This document shows, in pieces, positions 1 to 9,167 of a stretch of DNA of 64,000 nt; within the stretch, counting starts at the first letter, position 1; the number at the start of each line of letters is the position of its first letter. This DNA is from Pammene aurita. Lineage: Eukaryota; Arthropoda; Insecta; Lepidoptera; Tortricidae. The DNA lies in the NCBI GenBank assembly GCA_947086415.1, contig OX352289.1, positions 12,372,275 through 12,436,274 of the forward strand. The letters are read 5' to 3'. The notes below the pieces were generated by a model that searched no databases, was not told the DNA's origin, and worked only from the letters and a program-made list of their open reading frames with translations. The position numbers were made by a program, and so were the translations under genes.

Positions 1-139
1 GATGTCGCTGTACGTGGAACTCTCATATCATATCCTACATGGCGGTGTTATTACCTCTTAAGTGGGGACACTTACTGTGACGGACGGAAAACTACGGAAC
101 CCTACAGTGAGCGTGGCCCGACACGCTCTTGGCCGGTTT
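1..139 (+). mobile_element. Right-end fragment of lepidopteran repeat family A
   Basis: The sequence ends with the signature 'ACACGCTCTTGGCCGG' after 'ACGGAACCCTAC'. The same right end closes the fuller copy at 42247-42972 and, reversed, opens the copy at 17583-18423. Only the right part is inside the window. No coding potential is visible. Confidence 0.75.
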
Positions 140-828
140 TTAACTTTAAGACACGTTTAGACACGATTCAACTTGAATACAACTCCAATGCATTAACTAC
201 GCAATACAGCTATGGCATAAACATCTGAATCAGAAATATCAGAATTCGCTTAAAAATATTCCAAGGCAACTCCAATACAACTTCAATATTGGGTGATTGT
301 TTGTTGTGTGTTGGAGTTACGTTTGAGATAAGTTGTATTGTTAATGTATTTTAAAATTAGAATCCGGCACCTGCCTAGGGCCGTATTTGTGACTTTAAAA
401 CACGTTTAGACACGATTCAACTTGAATACAACTCCAATGCATTAACTACGCAATACAGCTAGTGCCTAAACGTCTGAATAAGAAATATCAGAATTTGCTT
501 GAAAATTATTCTGACGCAACTCCAATACAGCTTCAATATTGGGTGATTGTTTGTTGTGTGTTGGAGTTATGTTAGAGATAATTTGTATTGTTATTGTATT
601 GTTAATGTATTTTAAAATTATAATCCGGCACCTGCCTAGGGCCGTATTTGTAACTTTAAAACACGTTTAGACACAATTCAACTTGAATACAACTCCGATG
701 CATTAACTACGCAATACAGCTGGCGCCTAAATGTCTAAATAAGAAATATCAGAATACGCTTGAAAATTATTTTGACGTAACTCCAATACAACTTATTGTT
801 TATGTATTTTCAAGTTAGAATACGGCCC
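140..828 (+). mobile_element. Tandem array of three MITE units (family C)
   Basis: Three roughly 190-255 bp units lie head to tail at about 140-370, 378-631 and 639-828, separated by the linker CTGCCTA. Each runs from 'CTTTAAAACACGTTTAGACA' to 'TTAGAATACGGC' or a variant. The ends are inverted copies of each other (GGGCCGTATTCTAACTTT type). Further copies, each carrying a nested insertion, lie at 53887-54310 and 61757-62180. It is non-coding and its superfamily is not assigned. Confidence 0.7.
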
Positions 829-1168
829 TTAGTGTTCATAATAGGTATATGAAATGCCATAAGAACGGTTATTTATATTATAGGCGGCATGTAATAAATA
901 TGATGACCAGTCTAAGGTGCGGTTATGTCTAAGGACATTTGTCATAGTGACAACATGTATTATTTTGTCATGTGAATATTTCAGTTGAATGATAAATATT
1001 AATGATTTTATTAGCACCATCAATAACCCATGTGTAACAGAATATATGACTGCAGGTTTCAGGTAGGATATAACTAATTTGTGAAACTAGTCGTCAATGC
1101 TGAAGTTACCGAGGTTTAAATTCAATCCTAGTGAACCTTGATTCCTCCTCCTCCTTGCATCGGTTTCC
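829..1168. other. No recognisable gene; ends in an RTE tail
   Basis: AT-rich sequence with no supported gene. A (CCT)n run at about 1143-1154 looks like the reverse complement of the (AGG)n tail of the RTE fragment that follows. A 64-codon minus-strand frame here has no recognisable features and is treated as chance. Confidence 0.5.
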
Positions 1169-1309
1169 TCATAACTGAGGGTCGTGGTCATTCAACAGCT
1201 TATCTCTGATGATCTGTCGCCATCTTCCTCTATCTGTCGCTGAGTGAAGAGCATCGTGGACTGTAGTGTTGAGATCTGAGCGAATTTGGTCAGACCAGCG
1301 CATTGGGCG
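1169..1309 (-). pseudogene. 3' end of an RTE-like non-LTR retrotransposon reverse-transcriptase ORF
   Basis: The minus strand reads MRWSDQIRSDLNTTVHDAL then HSATDRGRWRQIIRDKLL and a stop at 1169. It aligns by eye with the C-terminus of the RTE copies at 33.0 and 52.0 kb, which read GRPPARWTDDLVKVAGVRW at the same place. Downstream on the minus strand is an (AGG)n tail, and short trinucleotide tails are usual in this group. Everything 5' of the last roughly 47 codons is missing, as is typical of 5'-truncated LINE insertions. Family-level assignment is inference from the shared C-terminal motif. Confidence 0.7.
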
Positions 1310-1748
1310 CATTAGGAACCTCAATAGTAAAGAAAAAGGTCTGATCTCGCTGGGCCGTGGGGTCCGCGCCAGCTAACCTGTGTAACGCAATTTGTGGCGA
1401 CCCCACGTAAAAGCTGGCCGCACAAAATGTCGATTCGCATAAATACGTCTTTGTAAATACGTTGGATTCAATTTGCCTCGAGCCTTGTTACGAAGGTGGG
1501 CATTACGGGCGTCATGTTTATGATATTTTGACGTGGTTCCGTAGTCAACTAGGAACCCTAAAAATGTCTTGTTGAGGTGACATTTTGAAATTTGATTATT
1601 GACAAGAGCTCTTTGCAGTTTAATTTCTTGTTACATTGTGCACTACGGTCGTTTACGTTACCCCCACCATGGACTTTGCACATAGCGAATAGTTAACAGT
1701 GCTTTCAGTAATATGTAGGTGTATAGGTACGTACTATTAGGTCCTATG
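1310..1748. other. Intergenic, with a 26 bp family-A scrap
   Basis: No gene is visible. At about 1535-1560 there is 'TTCCGTAGTCAACTAGGAAC', the left-end signature of repeat family A, standing alone without the rest of that repeat. Confidence 0.5.
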
Positions 1749-2730
1749 TAGGGTCAGGGAGGGAACAGTCGCTAGGATTTTTTCAAGAGGCTGTAGCATG
1801 AAAAATATAAATCCCTGAACTAATTGTTGCAAGCACAGAGCACAGTGCATTATTAAACTTTCATATGTAGCAAATATATTTGCTGTTACTTTCACCAAAA
1901 AAGATATATCCATTCTTTTTTAGAAATTGGGAATCGAGCCACTGTGTACCCGTTGCTGTACACAGTGACTAGGACCCCCTAGTACACAGTGGTTCTAACA
2001 GTACACAGTGGCTCGAGTACACAGTGGTTCTAACAGTACACAATGGCTACGTAAGATTCGAACCTAAATAAACTTTATAACAAAAAACATTTTGTTGAAT
2101 AAAACGGTAATTAGAATAGGTAAGCCTAATTCCGGAATAATCGTTCCTGATTCATTCTTTATTTAAAATAGGTACTTACCTAATAAATGTCGTATGATTT
2201 ATTCACTTTCATTTTATTAAAAAAAGAGTGCAAGAATTATTTTTAATAATAAAAGAACTTTTATTCTTATTCATATTCAAGTAAATTTTAGCCCAACTCT
2301 GTAAGGTGCACAGTGGTTCGCGAGCCACCGTGTACTTTTCTGAAACGAACGACTGTTGACCTTCGCGCCATTTTGTATTTTAGATAGAACTAAAAACAAA
2401 TAGAAACATCGAGGGCCTTGAATTATCAGCCAATACTAAGTATATTAGACACACTCTTCGATAAAAATATAAGTAATTAAAAATCTCGTTCGAGTTAAGA
2501 AAAAAGAGGAGTGAAACTTACCTGGAAATGTAATTTTGATAGCATTCAACACAAAAACGCACCATAATACATTCGCATGGCGCCGAAGCGGCTCACTAAC
2601 TAGTTCGTACATAATAGGGTACGGAACGCTTCCGATTGATGTAGAGGACAGACATAAAGCTCTTTCCGTTTCCCGCACAGCACATTCGAGCCACTGTTCC
2701 CACCGAGCGACTGTACCCTCCCTGACCCTA
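1749..2730. mobile_element. Non-autonomous DNA transposon with 25 bp TIRs and subterminal repeats
   Basis: The left end TAGGGTCAGGGAGGG.ACAGTCGCT (1749-1773) is matched by its reverse complement at 2706-2730 with one mismatch. Inside, the motif ACACAGTGG (or its reverse CCACTGTGT) occurs at least seven times, clustered at 1933-2045 and again near 2310-2335 and 2690. Such clusters are typical of transposase-binding subterminal repeats. On the minus strand a 54-codon frame (2678 down to about 2517) ends at CAG|GTAAGT, a perfect splice-donor consensus, so it may be a leftover transposase first exon. The predicted peptide has no domain I can name. No clear target-site duplication is seen, so the superfamily is open. 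Confidence 0.65.
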
Positions 2731-2758
2731 TTTATATATATATGAAATCTAAGGTTGC

Positions 2759-2919
2759 TGTGGGTGATTGGTATTATAATTAATAAACGTGTGTTTCACT
2801 GAACGGATATTTATTGACTGAATAAAATCACCGCGGGCGGGCGCAGCCGCTCGTAATACCTATTGTAATTATATGTTGACATAGGTATATCTTATAACTA
2901 GAACTGTGCACCTACACCA
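2759..2919 (-). repeat. 3' LTR of the Ty3/gypsy element
   Basis: On the minus strand a purine tract is followed directly by TGGTGTAGGTGCACAG, and the sequence ends about 160 bp later in ACCCACA, giving the usual TG...CA borders. An AATAAA signal (in CAGTCAATAAATATCC) lies inside. No matching 5' LTR was found beyond gag near 9.8 kb, so the exact distal border is uncertain by a few bases. Confidence 0.6.
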
Positions 2920-2931
2920 TTCCTCCCTTTT
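2920..2931 (-). promoter_or_regulatory. Polypurine tract of the gypsy element
   Basis: The minus strand reads AAAAGGGAGGAA immediately before the TGG that opens the LTR. This is the position and composition of the plus-strand DNA priming site of LTR retrotransposons. Confidence 0.7.
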
Positions 2932-2998
2932 ATAAAAAAATATTAAACACAATTACCACACAATGCAAATCACCCCACACGTAACACGTCGCGCCTAA

Positions 2999-3250
2999 CT
3001 ATGCATAGCTGGCGGCCGGCGTCGGTTGCGTCACGGGTGTCACGATCAGCTGCCTCTGCACCCAGTTTCTGGTGGATTTTCTGCAGCGGTACCAGAGGAA
3101 ACACACCAGCAGTATACCACACATTGTGTTCATAGCCATCAGCACCAGGCTTATGGTGCCCAACTGATACTTGAAATCAGTTGTCACCGACTGAGTTTGG
3201 GTGATGACGCTGCTGCTCTTGTCTCCTTCCTTACTCTGTCCCCAACCCAT
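2999..3250 (-). CDS. Small single-pass membrane protein ORF between pol and the 3' LTR
   Basis: The ORF encodes 83 residues if it starts at the ATG at 3250. That start is chosen because A at -3 and G at +4 fit the eukaryotic start context and because the protein then begins MGWGQS, an N-myristoylation-like Met-Gly start with Ser at position 6. An upstream in-frame ATG at 3283 would add 11 residues. Residues about 1-30 are polar. Residues about 32-55 form one hydrophobic segment (LGTISLVLMAMN then TMCGILLVCFLWY). A basic patch RCRKSTRNWVQR follows, so the C-terminus is probably cytosolic or matrix-facing. The ORF is intact and sits about 320 bp after the pol stop and about 70 bp before the polypurine tract, which is the position of env or accessory genes. 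It is too short for a fusion-type envelope. Function is unknown, and membrane targeting is inference. Confidence 0.55.
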   Translation of the reverse strand: MGWGQSKEGDKSSSVITQTQSVTTDFKYQLGTISLVLMAMNTMCGILLVCFLWYRCRKSTRNWVQRQLIVTPVTQPTPAASYA

Positions 3251-3571
3251 AGTTGTATCGAACAAAATTAAAATTTTACGCAAAAATTAAATTATACTCT
3301 GTGGTATAGTAACAGTACAGTGATGGGTTTTGGAATGGTGTAAATCTACAAAAACACTGTTATATATCATTACATATAAACATTATTGAGAAACAATTTT
3401 TAGCCTAACTCAACTTTTCAACGTTCCAGATTGGAACTAAACTAAACATTTTAATTTAATAAATAAATCATAGTACATTCAAGTTACAATACACCGTATG
3501 CTATTGCATTAATGCATTAATTGTCTTGCAAAATTATACCTACCGCGTGTGGCGTTGTTATTGTCTCTGCG

Positions 3572-5712
3572 CTAAAATGTCGCATCTGCGAATCTCACTG
3601 GCCTCTTTACAACACGTCCACTGCGTGTTGTTTTCACGGGTATAATTTTACAAGAAGTGTCATTATTATTCAATGTAGAATCACTCTGCATGTTATTAAA
3701 AGTATTGGGTAAACTGTATACAATATTTTCGTCTGTAGTTTCCGTATCGTTAATAACATATGCCGGTTTCAATCTATCTATGGACACATTTACTTCCTTA
3801 TTCTCTACCTGTATAACAAACGTCTTATCTCTCCTACTTATGACCTTATAAGGTCCGTCATAAGGAGGTTGTAAAGACTTGCGTACTAATTCATTTCTCA
3901 AAAATACATATTGGCATGTTTTTAAATCATTATGGACGAACAACGAACGTGAATTACTGTGACTTTGTGGTCTTGGCTTTAATTTATTTATGGAATCTCT
4001 AAGCTTTTGCAAATATTCCGAAACTGAATCAGTGACCTTGACCTCGTCATAAAATTCGCCAGGCAACCTAATTGATTTTCCATACACTAACTGCGCTGCG
4101 CTTACTCCCGTGTCACTTCTAGGAGCTGCACGCAGACCTAGCAATACCGTGGGCAATTCATCCGCCCAACAAGTGTTATCACTTAAGCGAGCCTTAAGGG
4201 CGGTTTTAAATGTTTTATTAAGTCTTTCAACCAACCCGTTGCTCTGGGCGTGGTAGGGCGAAGTACGTAGCTTATGAACGCCTAGGTACTTCATCAATTG
4301 CTTGAATAAGTCACTTTCAAACTGTCTACCGCAATCGCCCGTTAAACGCGTAGGGCAACCGAAACGAGTAATCCATCCCTCATAAACTATCCTAGCTATG
4401 GTCTCTGCCGTAATGTCTTGTACCGGAAATAATTCGGGCCATCCTGTAAACCTGTCTATCATTGCCACACAATAACGGTAACCTTCGCTGGTTGTGGCTA
4501 AGGGTCCCGTAATATCAATGTGCACGTGCGCAAAACGATCAGATTCCGCGAATTGCTCTAAGCCTGAAACTGTATGACGTATTACTTTTGCTTTTTGACA
4601 TTGTATACACGATCTAGTCCACCTGGTAACATCGGCATTCATTTCCGGCCAGAAAAATCTTTCGGTAACTAAACGTTCCGTAGTTCTGATACCAGGGTGA
4701 CTTAGATTATGTATATATTGCCATGCTTGCCTTCTAAAACACTCAGGTAAATACGGCCTAATATTTTTTGTTGACACCTCGCAGTAAATCACTTTGTCAC
4801 AGTCAGGCAGGCTAACTTGCTTATACCGCAGAGTATCGTGTGTCATTCTCAAATTTCTCTGTAAATAAGCGTCGCTATCTTGCCTTACCGCTAACTCTGC
4901 GTAATCGATTCCCGTGGGACTGTAAATTGTCTCTACTCGGGATAAAGTGTCTGCTACTACATTCTGCATACCACTTATGTGATGTATATCTGTAGTAAAC
5001 TCACTTATGTATGATAAATAACGAACTCTCCTAGGGCTCTCTTTATCACTATTTACCTTAGTGAAATCATACGTTAGAGGTTTGTGATCCGTATATATAC
5101 TAAAATTACGACCTTCTAATAAATTTCTAAAGTACCTGACAGATTCATAAATTCCTAACAATTCCCTGTCATACGCCGAATATTTCTTTTGCGAATCTGA
5201 TAGCTTTCGCGAAAAATATCCTAAGGGTTGCCAAACGTCACCAACCTGTTGTTGTAAGACCCCCCCTACGCTCGTATCTGACGCATCTGTCATCAAAGAT
5301 AACTTGGTATCAGGGAGCGGATGAGAAAGTGTGACGGCGCTTTTTAAGCTTTCTTTGCACTTCTCAAACGCTTCGTTAGCTTTGTCTGTCCACTGGATGA
5401 TCGTCTTATCTCGTTTTTTAGCGTTATGTAAGTAGTTATTTAACTCGGCCTGGAAAGCTACAGCTTTGGGAATATGCAAACGATACAAATTTAACATACC
5501 TAGAAATCGTCGCAATTGTTCGACGGTTTCCGGTTTCGGAAAATCGACTATAGCCTGCACTTTACCGTCCAAAGGTCGAATTCCGTCCGCTGACACTTCG
5601 TAACCTAGAAATTCGAGCTTAGACTTGCCAAAATCACATTTAGACACATTAATTGTTATTCCATATTGATTAAATCGTTCTAAAACCAGTTTTAAATGCT
5701 CCTTATGTTGTT
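3572..5712 (-). pseudogene. pol: Gypsy pol, 3' part: connection/RNase H and integrase
   Basis: One continuous frame runs from the MITE junction at 5712 to the stop at 3572. It starts with the end of the RT palm (FLGYEVSADGIRP, LRRFLGMLNLYR). RNase H follows with MTDASDTSVGG, DRELLG and YTDHKPL, supplying its D, E and D. Integrase has an HHCC zinc region (HNLSHPG ... CIQCQKAK). It then shows the DDE triad: D in HVHIDITGP, D in LTGDCGRQFES (most relatives have TDRG), and E in NGLVERLNKT. A GPY/F-type segment (PYDGPYKVISRRDK) follows, and the tail ends TRSGRVVKRPVRF. No chromodomain is visible. Catalytic residues look preserved, but the frame is separated from its RT half by the MITE at 5713-6022. 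Confidence 0.9.
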
Positions 5713-6022
5713 CAGCACGGCTAGCACGTCTTACAAGAGCGACTTAAGCCGCGAGTAGGGAAAACCTTCCTGCGCCTGTCAAAAATCTCGCTTTCCGGTA
5801 GCATAGCATGCACCCGCGGCTGCAACTGACACGAAGAGAAGCTGTGCAAAGGGTTTTAGTTCCAAGTCGCGAGTCACTGTCATTTTATGACAGTGGCATT
5901 TGATCGCGAGTCTGTCGCTTCTTTCACGCGCAAGTTGTGCTGCCAACTAGCGACAACGCATGAAGTCGCGCAGATCTGTCTTTTGTCACGCCAGTCTCGC
6001 GTAAGACGTGCTAGCCGTGCTG
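5713..6022. mobile_element. 310 bp foldback MITE inserted in gypsy pol
   Basis: Perfect 22 bp terminal inverted repeats begin CAGCACGGCTAGCACG at 5713 and end with the reverse complement at 6022. On the minus strand the gypsy frame reads IDDVIIASETPA up to the junction and resumes AEQHKEHLK on the far side, so the MITE sits in a formerly continuous ORF. The outer bases of both borders resemble a CAGCTG target. A relative with a GCACGGTTAGCA end is nested at 53966-54129. No coding capacity. Confidence 0.85.
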
Positions 6023-6690
6023 GTGTTTCACTCGCTATGATTACGTCATCTATATACGCAAAAACAAATTTAAAATTACTAAGTACTACCGTATCCATAA
6101 AACGTTGGAATGTTTGTGCACTATTTCGCATTCCAAACCCCATGCGAGTAAACTCGAACAACCCGAAGGGTGTAATTACACTGGACTTCTCTATATCTGC
6201 AAGGGCGACCGATATAAAATGATACGCCCTGTTTAAGTCCAGTCGTGAGCATACTTTTTTATTGCCGGCCAACAGATAAGTAAAATCTTGTAAACGAGGA
6301 ACTGGGTATCGGTCAGGTTTCGTAATTGCATTAAGCCTTCTATAATCGCGACACGGTCGTAATTCCCCATTTTTCTTGGGAACAACATGCAAAGGGCTAG
6401 CCCAAGGGCTATTAGAGGGCCTACAGATGCCTAGTTCTACCATCAACCTAAATTCCTCCTTTACTTTATTATACCGGTCTGGTGGTAAAGGTCGGGCTTT
6501 AGCGTATACCGGTGGTCCCGTCGTCTCAATATGGTGAACAACAGAATGTTTTGGGGTGTCCTTATAACACACCGCCTTCGTCAAATCCGGGTAATTTAAC
6601 AATATTTCATGCCAAGGATTTTTTATATCTACAGACTTAATTGACAATTGGGATGTATCCTGTTTAGCAATAGAGCCAACAGTACTAAAC
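6023..6690 (-). pseudogene. pol: Gypsy pol, RT fingers and palm
   Basis: The frame contains the Ty3/gypsy RT landmarks in order: an LRPCRDYRRLN finger motif, SRLDLNRAYHFI with the first catalytic Asp, GFGMRNSAQTFQRFMD, and FAYIDDVIIAS with the catalytic YIDD. It ends at the MITE border (6022). Upstream on the minus strand the frame continues to about 6690 as TVGSIAKQD, where a one-base shift separates it from the protease end (ARKLWDKV then stop). The RT is complete in motif content but cannot be made as one protein with RNase H because of the insertion. Confidence 0.88.
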
Positions 6691-6815
6691 TTTATCCCAC
6701 AATTTCCGCGCGTGGAGATCTACTAACAACCTATAACGGCTTAAAAAATCGGCTCCGATTATGGGTTGTTTAACATCGGCTACTATGAAAATCCATCTAA
6801 AAGCTCTCCTAAGGT
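6690..6815 (-). pseudogene. Gypsy protease, C-terminal part
   Basis: The minus strand reads LRRAFRWIFIVADVKQ then PIIGADFLSRYRLLVDL, the flap-to-C-terminal part of a gypsy aspartic protease, where IGADFL and LLVDL are hallmark positions. It is bounded upstream by the TTAA of the 6816-8634 insertion and downstream by a frameshift near 6690. Confidence 0.8.
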
Positions 6816-7611
6816 TTAAATTGACATTTCATTTTTTTGAGTGCTACTTTTTATTGTATGGCCCGAAAGAACTCACAATTTTAAGAGACCCGTATTTTTT
6901 ATTTTTTGCGAAAATCCATGTTTTTTAGTGGAAAAATCCATTTATATTATTACTTGGGCAGAAAGGGCGTATGTAACAGTCGTCAAAGTATCAGCTAAAT
7001 GACGTCACATGTTGTGTTTCATACACTAAAAAAAACGTTGAAATAGTTACATTGATTGACATTTACGTAAAAACCATAGCGTGACCATAGTGCGCTTAAA
7101 CAGTTTGACATTTGAAGCACAAGATAAATGTCAAAACTTCAAACCGCTAACTTCGAAAGATATCTTAAGGATTGTTGAAAATGCCTTGCATTCAATATTA
7201 CCTAATGAAAGCTTACAATAGCAACACATCTTTATAGCCCAGTTATTTACTGTTCTACCATCAGCTGAGGGAAGTACTATCTGAGACTATATACAGATGG
7301 ACCTGAGGAGAGGCCCATCTTGTTGTTTTTCTTGCGCTGATGTGTGTCATTATGTTGGTTTGTTTATTATATTGTGTGAGAATGTATATTTTATAGTAGG
7401 CCACGTTTCCACCACAGATGTGCTAGGTATATGAAGGTATCCGCCTAATGAATAACTGAACGAAATTAAAATAATTTTATTATAATATACCTTTTATTTC
7501 TCCCCTGATTAACACATGGTGAATTTTACTTCTCCAGTAGTAACATTCTAAGTACAGGAAAGATATTTTACTTATTATTGACAAGTCATCAGAAAGTACT
7601 TAAGGACCTAC

Positions 7612-7929
7612 TTAGGATACAGGTTTAAAAATGACAAATGTCCATACTAATAAAATAAGTACTTTATTTCCTATAAAATGTAATTTATTTACCACAATCC
7701 AAAACAACTTTGGCTCGTGACATTTTAATTGATATAATTTCTCAGTTTTATCTGTAAAGGGACATTTCAACTTGAAAGCCAAATCGTCACAGATTCCGTT
7801 TGGAGAAGCACAAACAGTCATCCATTTTATGATTGTTGGCTTCTTGGAGAAACTCTTGAAGATTTGGGACGTCAGCATCACTTCTATACTGTTTTCGTTT
7901 ACAAATAGTAAAGGAACATGAGGCTGCAC
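7612..7929 (-). CDS. Unrecognised 105-codon ORF inside the TTAA element
   Basis: An open frame of 105 codons starts with MQPHVPLLFVNEN and contains several Cys (CASPNGICDD, KLKCPFTDK, QLKCHEPKL) and a hydrophobic C-terminal stretch (VLILLVWTFVIFK). I do not recognise it. Regular Cys spacing suggests either a captured exon or a transposase scrap, but chance cannot be excluded. No introns or promoter signals are evident. Confidence 0.25.
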   Translation of the reverse strand: MQPHVPLLFVNENSIEVMLTSQIFKSFSKKPTIIKWMTVCASPNGICDDLAFKLKCPFTDKTEKLYQLKCHEPKLFWIVVNKLHFIGNKVLILLVWTFVIFKPVS

Positions 7930-8166
7930 TTAATAAAGGCCTTTGCCAGTTTGTACATAAGAACTCCGCGAAGATAACGAAACTTCGGTACCTCTTGTGC
8001 CAGGCAAATTATATTTATCCGAGCTTTGCAAAAACTCACACGCGGCAAGCTCCTGCTGTCAGCTTTGACAAATCTTTCTGAGTTTCTCGTGTCCGCTTGT
8101 TGTAGAGGTATTGGTCAATACCCAACCAGGGTATTCTCCGAGGATTCCCTGAATTCCATCGTCAGG

Positions 8167-8313
8167 TCGTCGTAGAAGAACGCAGTCCGGGATCCGTGAA
8201 AAAGCGAAAATCGTAGTCGTCGTTGAAGAATGCAATCCGGGGTCTGTTAGAAAGCGAGTTGTGGTCGTCGTGGAAAAAAGCAGTCCAGAGTCCGTGACAA
8301 ATCGCAACACGTA
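8167..8313. repeat. Three diverged tandem units of about 49 bp
   Basis: Units share the pattern 'GAAnAAnGCAnTCCGGGnTC ... GTnGTCGT'. Three successive copies fill this interval inside the TTAA element. In the minus frame they give repeated RF(V/L)TD(S/P)GL-x-SSTTTT blocks within an 83-codon frame that is probably incidental. Confidence 0.55.
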
Positions 8314-8634
8314 GATAATTAAATTAATCCAAGGAAACGTAAATTACAAGCAAATATTCGAATTGAATGAATTAACTGTCAGCTGTCCTGTTACTGTCAG
8401 TAGTGTTGTAATTGTCAAAGTTGTCAAACGGAAACCCGGAAGATAACGTTTTTTCATAGTGGTAGTATTGAATCAGCCGTGTGACGTCATTTTCCGGTTT
8501 ACATATATTGGTGATTTCTCCAAAAGTTACTGAAAAAAAAATTAAAAAAAAATGGTTTTTGTGTTCTACAAATGTATTTCTCGAAATGGTTTTCGATTTA
8601 TAAAATTTGGAAATTTTGAAATATTGTCAATTAA

Positions 8635-8659
8635 GCACTAAGCTACGCACTCCAATAGT
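8635..8659 (-). pseudogene. Short gypsy protease remnant between two insertions
   Basis: Only about 25 bp remain, reading GVRSLVL on the minus strand. This segment normally lies between the protease flap region (upstream) and LRRAFRW (downstream). It shows that the TTAA element and the hairpin repeat are two independent insertions, not one. Confidence 0.6.
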
Positions 8660-8876
8660 ACATTACTTACCTAGGGCTGTAAAAAAAAGAAAGCCCGAAA
8701 TCGCAGGTATTTGGGACCCGAGCCGCAGGCGAGGGTTGTAAATATGCGATAGAGGGCTTTCTTTTTTACTGCCCGTGGTGAGTACACAATTTTACGTCCC
8801 CACCTGGCCATAATGCGAGTTTTACCGTAAGCGTAGCGAGCGGTAAAACTCACATTATGGCCAGGTGTGACGTAAA
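8660..8876. mobile_element. Double-hairpin repeat H, copy 1
   Basis: The unit runs from ACATTACTTACC to GTGACGTAAA and is flanked by AGT on both sides, a possible 3 bp target duplication. Hairpin one has GAAAGCCC/GGGCTTTC arms around a loop with CGAGCCGCAGGCGAGG. Hairpin two has TTTTACGTC...CTGGCCATAATG arms around GTAAGCGTAGCGAGC. Copies 2 and 3 are at 39109-39326 and 39442-39658. A 60-codon frame crossing it is a by-product of the palindromes. Confidence 0.75.
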
Positions 8877-9167
8877 AGTCTTTATTTCACTGCCGTTTGC
8901 GGCACACAACTTATAGCTAGGACTCACCGAAATAGATGCCGCACGCTTTGGGGATACCGGTAAAACACTGACATGCGATCCGGCATCTATTAAAAAGTTC
9001 AACTGGCTATTTAAGTCAGTAACACATAGGCGATTGTTTGTTACGTCGATACACATCTCCGCCTCAGACTGTATCGAACTTAGTTTTCCTCCTCTGGCTG
9101 GTTCTCCCAGTGGTATGGCTTGATACACTTCGCGGCCTTCGTTCCGTAGCGGAAATGGTAGAAGCAC
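8877..9167 (-). pseudogene. Gypsy protease N-terminal part, overlapping gag
   Basis: This frame lies -1 relative to gag and overlaps its last 88 bp, the arrangement used for -1 ribosomal frameshifting. It includes the protease active-site region LIDAGSHVSVLP, where most active family members have D-T/S-G; here it reads D-A-G, a probable inactivating change. It continues KLCAANGSEIKTF and then runs into repeat H. Confidence 0.75.

Larger units (their letters stand above)
6816..8634. mobile_element. TTAA-flanked element inserted in the gypsy protease
   Basis: TTAA occurs at both borders (6816-6819 and 8631-8634). The next bases are imperfect inverted copies (ATTGACATTTCA on the left; TTGACAATATTTCA reading inward from the right). 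TGACGTCAC lies about 170 bp inside each end. Outside the right TTAA, gypsy protease sequence resumes (minus-strand GVRSLVL). A TTAA duplication is characteristic of piggyBac-type insertion, but no transposase is seen, so this would be a non-autonomous element. The reading frame across the junction is off by one base, implying a small indel. Confidence 0.55.

Noticed and set aside
2536..2745. 69-codon plus-strand frame in the TIR element
   Set aside because: It overlaps the opposite minus frame that ends at a consensus splice donor and has no domain; neither is claimed as a gene.
5887..6222. 111-codon plus-strand frame
   Set aside because: It lies antisense to the gypsy RT and spans the MITE border; a shadow frame.
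8671..8853. A conserved-looking 60-codon frame recurring at 39120 and 39426 (MSFTARYAYGK...)
   Set aside because: It is the translation of double-hairpin repeat H; similarity reflects copies of a palindromic repeat, not protein conservation.
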